Source: SKPT01 sp040905445
Lineage (GTDB): Bacteria; Planctomycetota; Phycisphaerae; Phycisphaerales; Phycisphaeraceae
Length of the DNA stretch: 57,210 nucleotides
Assembly: GCA_040905445.1 (NCBI GenBank)
Contig: JBBDRN010000006.1
Span: forward strand, 1-57,210
Direction: 5' to 3'
The position numbers were made by a program, and so were the translations under genes. Below, one piece after another: positions 1-8,841 of the stretch; positions within the stretch are counted from its first letter, which is position 1; the number at the start of each line of letters is the position of its first letter. A model generated the notes under the pieces. It was given only the letters and a program-made list of their open reading frames with translations. It searched no databases and was not told the origin of the DNA.

Positions 1-72
1 TCGCCCCCTGCGGGGGCTGCAACCAAGCCTCGGCGCGACTGTGTTGGTCGTCCCGAAAATCCCGGATGAACC

Positions 73-108
73 AAAAAAAAGCCCCTCCCCCGTGCGGGGG
101 AGGGGCTT
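73..108 (-). terminator. Rho-independent terminator of the secretin gene
   Basis: On the minus strand a 12-bp GC stem (GCCCCTCCCCCG and its complement, closed by a tiny loop) is followed by a run of eight T. It sits about 30 bp past the stop codon of the secretin-like gene and is the clearest terminator in the window. Confidence 0.9.
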
Positions 109-135
109 GCGTGGTCGCGTGTTGTCGGCCGACGA

Positions 136-3100
136 TCAGTATCCGCCGCCGCGTCGGTCGTAAGCGTCGGGGTTCTGGTGCAGGCCGGGGAAGAGCAGGT
201 CTTCCTCTTCCTGGGGGATGATGATCGAGGGCTTGACGAGGATGAGCAGGGTGCGCTTGTCCTGGATGATGCTCTGGTTGGTGAACAGGCGGTTGATGAC
301 CGGGATGCGGGAGAGGACGGGGACGCCGGCCTCGATCTCGGTCTCGGCGACGAGCCGCTGGCCGCCGATCAGCAGCGTGCCCTTGTCGGGGACGTGGACG
401 GTGGAGCGGACCTGCGTCAGCTCCAACTCGGGGGCCTCGATCACGCCGCGGAAGGTCTGCGGGGCGCTGATGTCGTCGTCGTCATCGTCGGGGATGAAGC
501 TGCCGGTGAAGGCGATGGCCCGGATCGGCTCGATGATGGTGGCGAGGCTCGGGCGGAGGGTCATGGTGACGTAGCGGCGATCGGCGGAGACGGTGCCTTC
601 GACATCGAGGATGACGCCCGAGTTGATCACGCCGAGCGTCGGCGTGAAGCCGATCGCGTCGGGGACGGCTTCCAGGTCGCTGATGAAGGCGACTTGGCGG
701 GCGACGACGACGTGGGCCCGCTGGCCGTCCATGAACGTCACGCGGGGGGCGGTCAGCGAGATCGATCGCTGCGAGGCCTGCGTGGCGCGGACGAGCAGGT
801 TGACCTGGAGGTCGTCGAGGAAGCTGGCACCGATGTCGATGGCCCGGCCGGTGCGGGGCGTGAAGCCCTCGCCGGGGACAAAGTCGCCCGGGCCGGCGTC
901 GATGCCGGCGGGCTGGGCGGTGAAGTGGTCGGGCGTGATGATCGACGTGCCGTTGCTGGCGTCGGCGAGGGAGACGGAGTCCTGGGCGACGCTGAGCGGG
1001 CCGAAGTTGCCGCCGAGGTTGGTGATCTGGAAGTCGAGATCGACGCCGATGTTCTCGAGGAAGTGCTGATCAACGAGGAGGAAGCGGGCTTCGACGGAGA
1101 TCTGGATGGCCTTGGTCTCGCGGAGCTGGTCGAGCAGGCTGCCGATGCTGCTGTGGTTGCCCGGGGTGGTGCGGACGATGAGGTTGCCGTTGAGCTCGCG
1201 GAGCGAGGAGACCTGCCCGCCGTAGGTCATCCATTCGTCCTGGGTGCCGACCGTGTCGCGGATGAGGTCGGTGATTTCCTCGACGAACTCGCCGCGGGAG
1301 GCGTCGTCGCTCTGGCCGGGCTCGGCGTTGCGGAAGAGCCCGCCGCTGGAGCTGCTGCCGCCGCCGCCACCGCCGGTGCCCCACGAGCTGGAGGCGGTGT
1401 CGGAGGAGCGGCGGCCGAGCACCTGCTGAAGGTCGAAGGAGGGGGCGTCGTCGAAGTTGGGGATGTCGACGAGCAGGTCGCGGATGTCGTAAACGCGGGT
1501 GTCGGTCGAGCGCTGGAGGTCGCGCTCGGTGGAGATCGCCACGATGCCGTCCATGATCGTGTAGGTCGCGGCGGCGGCCGAGTCGATCGGCCGGTTGCCG
1601 GACGCCTGGTCGAGGACCATTTCGAGGGCGCGCTCGGCCCGGAGCTCGCGGACGCGCAGGTCGACGCGGGCGTGGCGGTCGATGCCTTCCTGCTGCAGGG
1701 CGGCCCAGTTGACGACGAAGTCGAGGTCGGTCGCCTCACGCAGGTGGTCGAGCGTGTCGGCGAACTCGGCGTTGCGGAAATCGACGGGGATCGCCTGGGA
1801 CAAGGCGCGGCGGGCCCGGATGTCGGCCCCGCCCTCTTCCGCCAGGCCGCGCCACCGGCGGATGGACAGCTCGGGCCAGTCCGGCGGGTAGGTGATCAGG
1901 TCGGAGTAGGGGATCGTGGCTTCCATGGCGTCGACCGTCTGCTCGCCGATCTCGCGGCCGCGATCGCGCTGGAGGTCGCGGTGGCGGACGAGCTGCCAGG
2001 AGTCGCGGATGCCGGTCTGCATCGCCTGGGCACTGATGTTGCCCGGATCGATGGCCAAGGCCCGGTCAACCAGGGCCAAGGCCTCCTCGTAGCGCATTTC
2101 GTTGCGCATCGCCAGGGCGCGGGTCAGCAGCTCATGAATCTGCTGGTGCTGCTCGCGGTCGCTGCGGATGCGGGCGATGTGCTGCTCCTCGGCGCGGCTG
2201 AGCTCACGGCGCCGCTGCGCCACAGCCTGGCTGCGGTGGCGACGCTCGTCGATGGCGACGGCGAGATCCTCGGCCTCGTGGCGGAGTGTGCGGTACTGCT
2301 CGGGACGGAGCACGCGGCGATGGAGGTCCAGCGTCCGCCGGGCCTCGTCGGCAGCGTCTTGCGCCTGGGCGAAGTTGCCCGCGGCAAGCTGCTGACGGGC
2401 ACGGGCGATCTCGCGGTCGAACCGCGCCAGGGCGTCCTGCTCGCGGAGCTGCTCGCGGCCGATGTGGTCGTCCAGCAGGCCGGCGTCCGCGACGCGCTGG
2501 TCGCGTCGGCCCCGTGCGGCCGCCAGTCGATTCGCTGCCTCAGTCAGGTCCGGGTCGAAGCTCGTCGCCTGCTCGTAGTGGCGGATCGCCAGTTCGATCT
2601 GGCCCTCGGCCTCGGCCTGGCGGCCCTGGGCGAGGCGGTCCTGCGCCCGCAGGCGGCGCGTCCGCTGCATCAGGTCACTGTCGTCCATCACCGGCGCCGG
2701 GGTGGGCGCGGCGGCGGGTTCGGCGGGTGCCGGCATCGCCTCGACCACGTCCGGCTCCTCGGCACTCGCGACGGCGTCGTCGGCGGGCTCGGCCGCCGCC
2801 ACGCGCTCACGGGCCAGTGCCAGCGTCTGCTCGACACGCTGCTGATCGAACCAGCCAAGGTTCACGCCGCTGGCTTCGACGGCTTCGAGGCGGGTGATCG
2901 CGCCGCGGTAGTCGCCGGCTCGCACGGCCGCCGTCGCCTCGTCGATCTGACGACGCAGGCGCGTCAGGTCGCTCTGGCTGTCGCGGCGAAGCTGCGCGAG
3001 ACGGGCGCCCGCCTGGGCGCGGGTCTGGTCGTCCGCGTCGGTGTCGCCGAGCACTTGGCGATAAAGGCCTGCGGCCTCGGCCGGGCGCTCGCTCGCCAGC

Positions 3101-3426
3101 GCGTCGGCGCGGCGGAGCAGGTCGGCGGGGGAAGCGTCAGCGGGCTGCTCCACCTCGGCGCTCACGCCGTTGATGCGCTGCTCGAGATCTTCGATCGTCT
3201 CGAAGAGAACGATGCGCTGCTCGAGAGGCAGGTGGGTATAATCGATGGCACGAAGGATTTCGTGGGCGCGTTCGAGTTGGCCTGCTTCGTAGCGCTGCAA
3301 GCCCTGCTCGAGGCGCTGGCTCGCCGCGGAACGGGGGTTGTCATCCGCCTGTGCCGTCGGCAGGGGGATGGCCGATACCAGGCCGAAGCACAACGCGATA
3401 ACGGCGAGAAGCTGAGGGGTTCGCAA
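136..3426 (-). CDS. Secretin-like outer-membrane protein with long TPR N-terminus (type II/IV pilus secretin family)
   Basis: Predicted outer-membrane channel of the type II secretion / type IV pilus secretin superfamily, about 1096 aa. A Sec signal peptide (hydrophobic LLAVIALCFGLVSA, cleavage after AQA) is followed by roughly 480 residues of TPR-like and coiled segments, including NEMRYEEALALVDRALAIDP. An STN/N0-like region lies near residues 545-575, then a Gly/Ser-rich linker near residue 690, an N-domain (LNGNLIVRTTPGNH) and a C-terminal secretin domain. The domain carries the family's late signature VPDKGTLLIGGQR and ends with PVLSRIPVINRLFTN. The start is taken as TTG at 3426 because GGGAGG lies 7 nt upstream; an in-frame TTG at 3441 is less likely. 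The gene is divergent from the S10 operon and stands alone. Planctomycetes often carry such TPR-secretins apart from a full secretion operon, so the cargo is unknown. Family call is firm, role is inference. Confidence 0.85.
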   Translation of the reverse strand: MRTPQLLAVIALCFGLVSAIPLPTAQADDNPRSAASQRLEQGLQRYEAGQLERAHEILRAIDYTHLPLEQRIVLFETIEDLEQRINGVSAEVEQPADASPADLLRRADALASERPAEAAGLYRQVLGDTDADDQTRAQAGARLAQLRRDSQSDLTRLRRQIDEATAAVRAGDYRGAITRLEAVEASGVNLGWFDQQRVEQTLALARERVAAAEPADDAVASAEEPDVVEAMPAPAEPAAAPTPAPVMDDSDLMQRTRRLRAQDRLAQGRQAEAEGQIELAIRHYEQATSFDPDLTEAANRLAAARGRRDQRVADAGLLDDHIGREQLREQDALARFDREIARARQQLAAGNFAQAQDAADEARRTLDLHRRVLRPEQYRTLRHEAEDLAVAIDERRHRSQAVAQRRRELSRAEEQHIARIRSDREQHQQIHELLTRALAMRNEMRYEEALALVDRALAIDPGNISAQAMQTGIRDSWQLVRHRDLQRDRGREIGEQTVDAMEATIPYSDLITYPPDWPELSIRRWRGLAEEGGADIRARRALSQAIPVDFRNAEFADTLDHLREATDLDFVVNWAALQQEGIDRHARVDLRVRELRAERALEMVLDQASGNRPIDSAAAATYTIMDGIVAISTERDLQRSTDTRVYDIRDLLVDIPNFDDAPSFDLQQVLGRRSSDTASSSWGTGGGGGGSSSSGGLFRNAEPGQSDDASRGEFVEEITDLIRDTVGTQDEWMTYGGQVSSLRELNGNLIVRTTPGNHSSIGSLLDQLRETKAIQISVEARFLLVDQHFLENIGVDLDFQITNLGGNFGPLSVAQDSVSLADASNGTSIITPDHFTAQPAGIDAGPGDFVPGEGFTPRTGRAIDIGASFLDDLQVNLLVRATQASQRSISLTAPRVTFMDGQRAHVVVARQVAFISDLEAVPDAIGFTPTLGVINSGVILDVEGTVSADRRYVTMTLRPSLATIIEPIRAIAFTGSFIPDDDDDDISAPQTFRGVIEAPELELTQVRSTVHVPDKGTLLIGGQRLVAETEIEAGVPVLSRIPVINRLFTNQSIIQDKRTLLILVKPSIIIPQEEEDLLFPGLHQNPDAYDRRGGGY

Positions 3427-4123
3427 AGCAGGGCCTCCCAATTCTGTATCGTGACCGACGCAGCCGACATGCGCTCAGTGATGGACGCATGTGATGCACA
3501 CAGGCTCAACGCCTTGACGAGCGGGGAGTCTAAATCGGGACGCAGCCGCCTGCAAGTGGACCGGTTGGGCGGGGGCCGACCCGCACGCCCCCGCCGGTCG
3601 CTGCACGACCGCGTCGGGCCCGACGAGCGGCGGGCGAACCGGTGGCCGCCGGGGCGTCGACGGCGATCGGAGGCGGGCCCGGCCGTGGGTGAGGATGACG
3701 CCCCGGGGGTGGGGAAAGTCCTGCTCTTTGCCTCGGGAACCGGGTCGGGGCGGCGTGACGCGGGGCAGCGGCGGTGGCCCCGTGCGGCAAGGAGGCGACC
3801 GCCCCGGAGGCAGAGCCGGAGCCCGCGGCCGGCGCAGGGGAGGCGGTGATGTCGGGGCGCGGCGCGCGGGCGACGGCGGCGGCCTGCGCGCGGATGAGGG
3901 ACCGGCGCGGCGGTCGGCGGGATGATGAAGATGCGCCCGCACATGCCGCGACAGGGGTGGAATTGACACCCTCGGCGAAGCGGTTACACTACGTGGCTCC
4001 CCTCGCCGGTGATTCGGGTGCGGGGCCGGCACGACGCCCCGGGGGGGACGTGGCGTATGTGACGGGCTGTTCTTTGGAACGTCAATCGGCAGGGCCGCTG
4101 GCCCCCAACTGAGGCGCGAGTGC
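3427..4123. other. Divergent intergenic region upstream of rpsJ
   Basis: About 700 bp separate the secretin gene from rpsJ. The reading frames here are Arg/Gly/Pro-rich on both strands, which is typical of noncoding GC-rich DNA, and none has a ribosome site or a recognisable domain. The only supported element is the plus-strand promoter at 3963-3990. No tuf, fusA, rpsG or rpsL gene lies here, although these often precede rpsJ in other bacteria. Confidence 0.6.
3963..3990 (+). promoter_or_regulatory. Sigma70-type promoter of the S10 operon
   Basis: TTGACA at 3963-3968 is a perfect -35 box. It is followed after 16 nt by TACACT at 3985-3990. A transcript starting near 3997 would have a leader of about 127 nt before rpsJ, long enough for leader-based autoregulation of the kind known for S10 operons, though no specific structure was identified. 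Confidence 0.7.
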
Positions 4124-4432
4124 ATGAGCGCGGGTAAGATTCGCATTCGGATGGAGGCGTACGATCACCAGGCCCTGGACGCGTCGGCCAAGGAGATCGT
4201 GGACCACGCCAAGCGCACGAACGCCCGCGTGGCGGGTCCTGTCCCGCTGCCGACACGGATCGAGCGGTACACGGTGCTCCGCGGGCCGCACATTGACAAG
4301 AAGAGCCGCGAGCAGTTCGAGATTCGCACGCACAAGCGGATCATCGATATCAAGGAACCCAACGCCCGGACGGTGGAGGCGCTCAACCGCCTCGTGGTGC
4401 CGGCGGGCGTGTTCGTCAAGATCAAGGCGTAA
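4124..4432 (+). CDS. rpsJ: 30S ribosomal protein S10
   Basis: Small-subunit head protein S10, also the antitermination partner NusE in other bacteria. The 102-aa length and conserved stretches (KIRIRMEAYDH, GPVPLPTRIERYTVLRGPH, EQFEIRTHKRIIDI) match the family from end to end. It opens the S10 cluster and is followed 165 bp later by rplC. The ATG at 4124 is preceded by a weak GAGG about 11 nt upstream. Identification is secure. Confidence 0.98.
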   Translation: MSAGKIRIRMEAYDHQALDASAKEIVDHAKRTNARVAGPVPLPTRIERYTVLRGPHIDKKSREQFEIRTHKRIIDIKEPNARTVEALNRLVVPAGVFVKIKA

Positions 4433-4597
4433 TCGCGAAGCCGCAAGCGGCTGGGAAGCCTGCGGATTGAAGTCCGCGGGCTTCGAGAGCTTAAGAAGAA
4501 CGAAACCGCAATCAAACGAGGCAACCGGGTCCCCTGGCCCACGACGGAGCCATGACCCCGCCCCCGCCACGTGGGGCCCCTCGAGAGGTTGGAACTG

Positions 4598-5284
4598 ATG
4601 ACTGCAGCAATACTTGGGCGAAAAGTTGGGATGACCCGCCTCTATGATGACGAGGGGCGCAACGTCCCGGTGACCGTTATCGAGGCCGGCCCCTGCCATG
4701 TGAGCCAGGTCAAGACGCCGGAGCGGGACGGCTACGAGGCCGTGCAACTCGCCTTCGAGGACGTCAAGGGGCGGAACTCGACGTTCCAGCTCATCGGGCA
4801 CGACGCGGCGTCGGGGCTGGGGCCGAAGCGGTTCCACCGGGAGATGCGGCTGGCGGACGGGGAGGCCGCCGGCTACGAGGCGGGGCAGGTGGTGACGGTC
4901 GAGGTGTTCGAGGACATCACGTACGTTGACGTGACGGGGACAAGCAAGGGCAAGGGGTTTGCCGGTCCGATGAAGCGTCACAACTTCAAGGGCCAGCTCG
5001 CCAGCCACGGCGTGGAGCGCAAGCACCGCTCGCCGGGGTCGATCGGCGGGCACGCGAACAACGCGGGCAAGAGTGGTAAGATCAAGAAGGGCAAGCGGAT
5101 GGGTGGCCACATGGGCAGCGAGCGGGTGACCGTTCGATCGTTGCCGATCGTGGCGATCGACCGTGAGCGTAACCTGCTGCTGGTCAAGGGTCCGGTGCCG
5201 GGCCCGAATCGCGGGCTGGTGATGGTCCGCCAGGCGGTGAGGCTGTATAAGCGTAAGGCCAAACAACTGGCCAAGGCGTCGTAA
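4598..5284 (+). CDS. rplC: 50S ribosomal protein L3
   Basis: Primary rRNA-binding protein that starts 50S assembly and reaches toward the peptidyl-transferase centre. The 228-aa product begins AAILGRKVGMTRLYDD and carries the typical central loop (GTSKGKGFAGPMKRHNFKG, then GSIGGHANNAGKSGKI and GGHMGSERVT). The ATG at 4598 is chosen over an in-frame GTG at 4571 because the family starts here and GAGAGG-like bases lie about 12 nt upstream. Second gene of the S10 cluster. Confidence 0.98.
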   Translation: MTAAILGRKVGMTRLYDDEGRNVPVTVIEAGPCHVSQVKTPERDGYEAVQLAFEDVKGRNSTFQLIGHDAASGLGPKRFHREMRLADGEAAGYEAGQVVTVEVFEDITYVDVTGTSKGKGFAGPMKRHNFKGQLASHGVERKHRSPGSIGGHANNAGKSGKIKKGKRMGGHMGSERVTVRSLPIVAIDRERNLLLVKGPVPGPNRGLVMVRQAVRLYKRKAKQLAKAS

Positions 5285-5432
5285 GTCGGGTGCAAGGATT
5301 TTCTTGCACGGACGAAACTGCGACGTCGCGACAATCCGGTTCGCGAAACCGAGTCGCCGGGCGCCTTGAAGGGCCCGACGCGGCGAAACAGACGCATGCC
5401 GGCCACGCTGGCGGGCACCGTAGGTGAACACG

Positions 5433-6095
5433 ATGATTGATATACCCATCTACAACCAGGCCGGCGAGCAGACGGGCACGCTGCCCATCGACGAGCAACT
5501 GCTCGGCGGGGAGATCCGCCCGGCGCTGCTCAAGCAGGCGTACGTGCGCTACCACGCGAACCGTCGGCTGGGCACGGCGGAGACGCGCGGCCGGGCCAAG
5601 GTCGCGCACTCGACGCGCAAGCTCTATCGGCAGAAGGGCACGGGAAACGCACGGCGTGGCGACATGAACGCCAACCTGCTCCGCGGCGGCGGGCACGCCC
5701 ACCCCAAGCACGCCAAGGATTGGCGGCAGGACATGCCCGTCAAGCAGCGCCGCTTGGCGAATCGCAACGCCCTGCTGGCGAAGGTGGTCGACGGCGAGCT
5801 GAAGCTTGTTGAAGGCCTGGAACTCGACACGCCCAGCACGAAGCAGATGGCGAGCCTGGTGGCCGCCCTGGGCATGAATCGCCCCTGCCTGCTCGCCTTG
5901 GCCCAGATCCACTCTCCCGCCGGCCGCTCCGCCCGCAACATTGCGGATGTCAGCCTGACGCAGATCGACCGGCTCAACGCATTCGACATTCTGAACCATC
6001 GCTACCTCGTCGCCGAGCGCCAGGCGTTCGAGGCTTATGTCGATCGGCTCAAGGCCCAGGCGGGCTCCGCCGCCGGGCAGGAGGTGGCCGCCTGA
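5433..6095 (+). CDS. rplD: 50S ribosomal protein L4
   Basis: Lines the exit tunnel of the large subunit, and in some bacteria is the autoregulator of the S10 operon. The 220-aa product has the expected core (STRKLYRQKGTGNARRGD, then the Gly/His loop GGGHAHPKHAKDW) and a C-terminal alpha/beta domain ending with LNAFDILNHRYL. Two starts are possible: GTG at 5424 and ATG at 5433. ATG is preferred because AGGTGA lies 5 nt upstream. The stop codon overlaps the rplW start by one base (TGATG), which implies translational coupling. Confidence 0.97.
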   Translation: MIDIPIYNQAGEQTGTLPIDEQLLGGEIRPALLKQAYVRYHANRRLGTAETRGRAKVAHSTRKLYRQKGTGNARRGDMNANLLRGGGHAHPKHAKDWRQDMPVKQRRLANRNALLAKVVDGELKLVEGLELDTPSTKQMASLVAALGMNRPCLLALAQIHSPAGRSARNIADVSLTQIDRLNAFDILNHRYLVAERQAFEAYVDRLKAQAGSAAGQEVAA

Positions 6096-6373
6096 TGGAA
6101 CCGACGCAGATCATCAAAAAGCCGCTGATTACGGAAAAGAGCACGTGGGAGGGTGAGCGCCACCGGCGCTACAGCTTCGAGGTGGACATGCGGGCCCGCA
6201 AGCCGGAGATCCGGCGGGCGATCGAGTCGATCTACAACGTGCGCGTGGTGAAGGTGCACACGGTGATTCGGAAGGGGACGTACTTCCGCACGAAGTTCGG
6301 GCCGGGCAAGACGAGCAGCTGGAAGAAGGCGGCGGTGAAGATTCACGAGGAAGACCGGATCGATCTGTTCTGA
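6095..6373 (+). CDS. rplW: 50S ribosomal protein L23
   Basis: Binds 23S rRNA at the tunnel exit and forms the docking point for trigger factor and SRP. The 92-aa product keeps the family start (IIKKPLITEKSTWEGE), the central VRVVKVHTVIRKGT strand and a short C-terminus. The ATG shares one base with the rplD stop codon, so the two genes are probably translated together. Confidence 0.97.
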   Translation: MEPTQIIKKPLITEKSTWEGERHRRYSFEVDMRARKPEIRRAIESIYNVRVVKVHTVIRKGTYFRTKFGPGKTSSWKKAAVKIHEEDRIDLF

Positions 6374-6384
6374 GCACTGACTCG

Positions 6385-6428
6385 CGTTAAACGCCAAGGC
6401 GCCAAGGTCGCCGAGGCTCGCCAAGAGA
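6385..6428. repeat. Intergenic CGCCAAGG-type short repeat
   Basis: Between rplW and rplB the sequence contains a near-tandem array of an eight-base unit (CGCCAAGG, then GCGCCAAGG, TCGCCGAGG, TCGCCAAGA), introduced by GCGTTAAA. Repeats of this style are scattered in intergenic DNA of planctomycetes. No coding potential; function unknown. Confidence 0.5.
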
Positions 6429-6438
6429 AAGCAAAGCC

Positions 6439-7296
6439 ATGGCGATTCGAATTTATAAGAAGACGAGCGCGGGCCGGCGTAACGCTTCGGTCAACCTCTA
6501 CTCGGAGGTGACCAAGTCGAAGCCGGAGAAGTCGCTGCTCAAGCCGCTGTCCAAGCACGCGGGGCGGAACCACCACGGGGTGATCACGACGCGCGGCCGG
6601 GGCGGCGGCAACAAGCGGCGCTACCGCATGATCGACTTCCAGCGCGCGAAGGACGACGTGGCGGCGAAGGTGGTGGGCATCGAGTATGACCCCAACCGCA
6701 CGTGCAACATCGCGCTGCTGGAGTACCAGGACGGCGAGCGGCGCTACATCCTCGCCCCGGTGGGCTTGAAGGATGGCGACACGGTGGTCTCGTCCGACAA
6801 GCTCGTCGAGCCCAAGGTGGGCAACACGATGCCGTTGCGGGTGATTCCGACGGGGCTGAACGTGCACAACGTCGAGCTGGTGCCGGGCAAGGGCGGGCAG
6901 ATGTGCCGGGCCGCGGGCTCGAGCGCACGGCTGACGAACCGCGAGGGCAAGTGGGCGACGCTGGTGTTTCCGTCGGGCGAGATTCGGCAGGTGTCGATCA
7001 ACTGCCGGGCGACGCTGGGGCAGGTGGGCAACATCGACCACGCGAAGGTCGTGCTGGGCAAGGCGGGGCGCAACCGGAAGCTCGGGCGCCGGCCGAAGGT
7101 TCGCGGCGTGGCGATGTCGCACCACGAGCACCCGATGGGCGGCGGCGAAGGCCGCAGCAAGGGCAACCGCCCGCCGGCGTCGGCGACGGGCGTGCTGGCC
7201 AAGGGCGGCGACACGCGCAAGCCCGGGCAGCCGTCGGCGAAGCGGATCATCCGTCGGCGTGAGACGAAGCGGTACGGCCGCAAGCGGGTGAAGTAG
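6439..7296 (+). CDS. rplB: 50S ribosomal protein L2
   Basis: Core 50S protein required for subunit joining and peptidyl-transferase activity. The 285-aa product shows the N-terminal OB-fold and SH3-like domains (HHGVITTRGRGGGNKRRYR, IALLEYQDGERRYILAP) and the basic C-terminus. The catalytic-centre loop reads EHPMGGGEGR instead of the usual DHPHGGGEGR: the first His, equivalent to E. coli His229, is kept, but the second is Met. Starts 65 bp after rplW, behind GAGAAAG. Identification is secure. Confidence 0.98.
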   Translation: MAIRIYKKTSAGRRNASVNLYSEVTKSKPEKSLLKPLSKHAGRNHHGVITTRGRGGGNKRRYRMIDFQRAKDDVAAKVVGIEYDPNRTCNIALLEYQDGERRYILAPVGLKDGDTVVSSDKLVEPKVGNTMPLRVIPTGLNVHNVELVPGKGGQMCRAAGSSARLTNREGKWATLVFPSGEIRQVSINCRATLGQVGNIDHAKVVLGKAGRNRKLGRRPKVRGVAMSHHEHPMGGGEGRSKGNRPPASATGVLAKGGDTRKPGQPSAKRIIRRRETKRYGRKRVK

Positions 7297-7395
7297 CGGC
7301 AGGCACGGATGGGCGGGCCAGCGGTGACACCGCGGGCAAGGTTTGCGAAGCCGTGAGCGGCTTAAGGGTTAAGAGTTAAAGGCGAAGGGCTGAAC

Positions 7396-7686
7396 ATGAC
7401 ACGATCACTGAAAAAGGGCCCGTACGTTGATTTCAAGCTTTACCGGAAGGTGGAGCTTCTCAACCAGCAGAACCGGCGCGACCCGGTGCGGACGTGGTCG
7501 CGCGGGTGCACGATCGTGCCGGAGTTTGTGGGGCACACGTTCCTGGTGCACAACGGGCGGACGTTCAACCAGGTGTTCGTGACCGAGGACATGGTCGGGC
7601 ACAAGCTTGGGGAATTCAGCCCGACGCGGACGTTCCGGTCGCACACGGCGGGCAGCAAGGCGCAGCGCATGGCGGGCCGGGCGTAA
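7396..7686 (+). CDS. rpsS: 30S ribosomal protein S19
   Basis: Head protein that pairs with S13 near the A-site finger. The 96-aa product begins TRSLKKGPYVDFKLYRKVE and includes the conserved WSRGCTIVPEFVGHTFLVHN and LGEFSPTRTFRSH segments. AAGGGC lies 5 nt before the ATG. It sits between rplB and rplV as in nearly all bacteria. Confidence 0.98.
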   Translation: MTRSLKKGPYVDFKLYRKVELLNQQNRRDPVRTWSRGCTIVPEFVGHTFLVHNGRTFNQVFVTEDMVGHKLGEFSPTRTFRSHTAGSKAQRMAGRA

Positions 7687-7751
7687 GCCGGCCATCGAGG
7701 TGGCGAGGCGGTCCGCCTCGCGGGCCCGACGGATCGAGGAGCACGACAACG

Positions 7752-8081
7752 ATGCCTTACACGAATGTACATCGCGGAGCTCGCATCAGCCCGAGCAAGG
7801 CGCGGCCGGTGATCAACCTGATCCGGGGCAAGCGCTTTGACGAGGCGATGACGCAGCTCGAGCTGTCGAAGCATCGCGCGGCGGTGATGATCCGCAACGC
7901 GCTCAAGGCCGCCTACGCCAACGCCGACCAGGCCGAGGCCGACGTGCGTCGGCTGGTGGTGAGCGACGCGCGGGTGGACGAGGGCCCGGTGATGAAGCGC
8001 TGGCAGCCCAAGGACCGTGGACGGGCGCACCCGATCCAGAAGCGAACGAGCCACATCAGCGTCACAGTGGACGAGGTATAA
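7752..8081 (+). CDS. rplV: 50S ribosomal protein L22
   Basis: Tunnel-lining large-subunit protein. The 109-aa product starts PYTNVHRGARISPSKARPV and ends with RKRTSHISVTV-like residues (IQKRTSHISVTVDEV). The tunnel loop (VDEGPVMKRWQPKDRGRAH) is intact. A longer upstream reading frame exists, but the family start is the ATG at 7752, preceded by GAGGAG about 12 nt upstream. Only 2 nt separate its stop from rpsC. Confidence 0.97.
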   Translation: MPYTNVHRGARISPSKARPVINLIRGKRFDEAMTQLELSKHRAAVMIRNALKAAYANADQAEADVRRLVVSDARVDEGPVMKRWQPKDRGRAHPIQKRTSHISVTVDEV

Positions 8082-8083
8082 GC

Positions 8084-8788
8084 ATGGGACAGAAAGTCCA
8101 TCCATTCGGGTTTCGCGTTGGCATCACCGAGGCACACCGCAGCCGGTGGTACGCCCCGAAGGCGCTTTATGGCGAGCTGCTCGTCGAGGACGAGAAGATT
8201 CGCCGGTACTGCGACAAGCGGCTGAACCGTCAGCCGCCGTTCGCCGCAGTGAGCGACATTCATATTGAGCGGACGCGCGAGGAGCTGAAGATCATCATCA
8301 AGACGGCCCGGCCGGGGCTGGTGATCGGGCCCAAGGGAGCGGAGGTGGATCGGCTGACGCAGGACCTGCAGTCGCTGACGGGACGAAACGTCTCGATCCA
8401 GTGCGTGGAGATCGGCAACCCGGACCTGGACGCGCAGCTCATCGCCGAGTCGATGGCGGAGCAGCTCAAGCGGCGGACAAGCTTTCGGCGGCTGATGAAG
8501 ATGAAGGCGGACGCGACGATGAACGCGGGCGCGAAGGGTGTGAAGGTTCAGCTTTCGGGCCGGCTGGGCGGCCACGAGATGAGCCGGAGCGAGGATTTGC
8601 GTCAGGGGTCGATTCCGCTGCAGACGCTGCAGGCGGCGGTGGACTACGGCTTTGCCGAGAGTCACACGTCGTACGGCTCGATCGGTGTGAAGGTGTGGGT
8701 GTACAAGGGGATGTACCACGAGGTGGCCGAGGGCGACGTGGAGTCGCGGGCCGCGGGCGCGCGGCCGCGGGCCCGGGGTCGACGTTAA
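8084..8788 (+). CDS. rpsC: 30S ribosomal protein S3
   Basis: Part of the mRNA entry channel and its helicase activity. The 234-aa product has the N-terminal GQKVHPFGFRVGI motif, a type II KH domain (GLVIGPKGAEVDRLTQDL) and the C-terminal S3 domain (GAKGVKVQLSGRLGGHEMSR). It ends in an Arg-rich tail. It is coupled to rplV by a 2-nt gap and followed by rplP. Confidence 0.98.
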   Translation: MGQKVHPFGFRVGITEAHRSRWYAPKALYGELLVEDEKIRRYCDKRLNRQPPFAAVSDIHIERTREELKIIIKTARPGLVIGPKGAEVDRLTQDLQSLTGRNVSIQCVEIGNPDLDAQLIAESMAEQLKRRTSFRRLMKMKADATMNAGAKGVKVQLSGRLGGHEMSRSEDLRQGSIPLQTLQAAVDYGFAESHTSYGSIGVKVWVYKGMYHEVAEGDVESRAAGARPRARGRR

Positions 8789-8841
8789 GGATCAGGATCA
8801 ACCGGGCTGCGCTGTGTGCGGCCGATGGTGTGAGGTGAACG

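Noticed and set aside
178..3849. A 1223-aa open frame on the plus strand across the secretin gene
   Set aside because: It is the antisense of the secretin gene, rich in Gly, Asp and Val without domains, and runs on into noncoding DNA; it is a GC-rich shadow.
3689..3925. Small frames in the 3.4-4.1 kb gap as genes
   Set aside because: Arg/Gly/Pro-rich in every frame, no ribosome site, and the region is better explained as a divergent promoter region.
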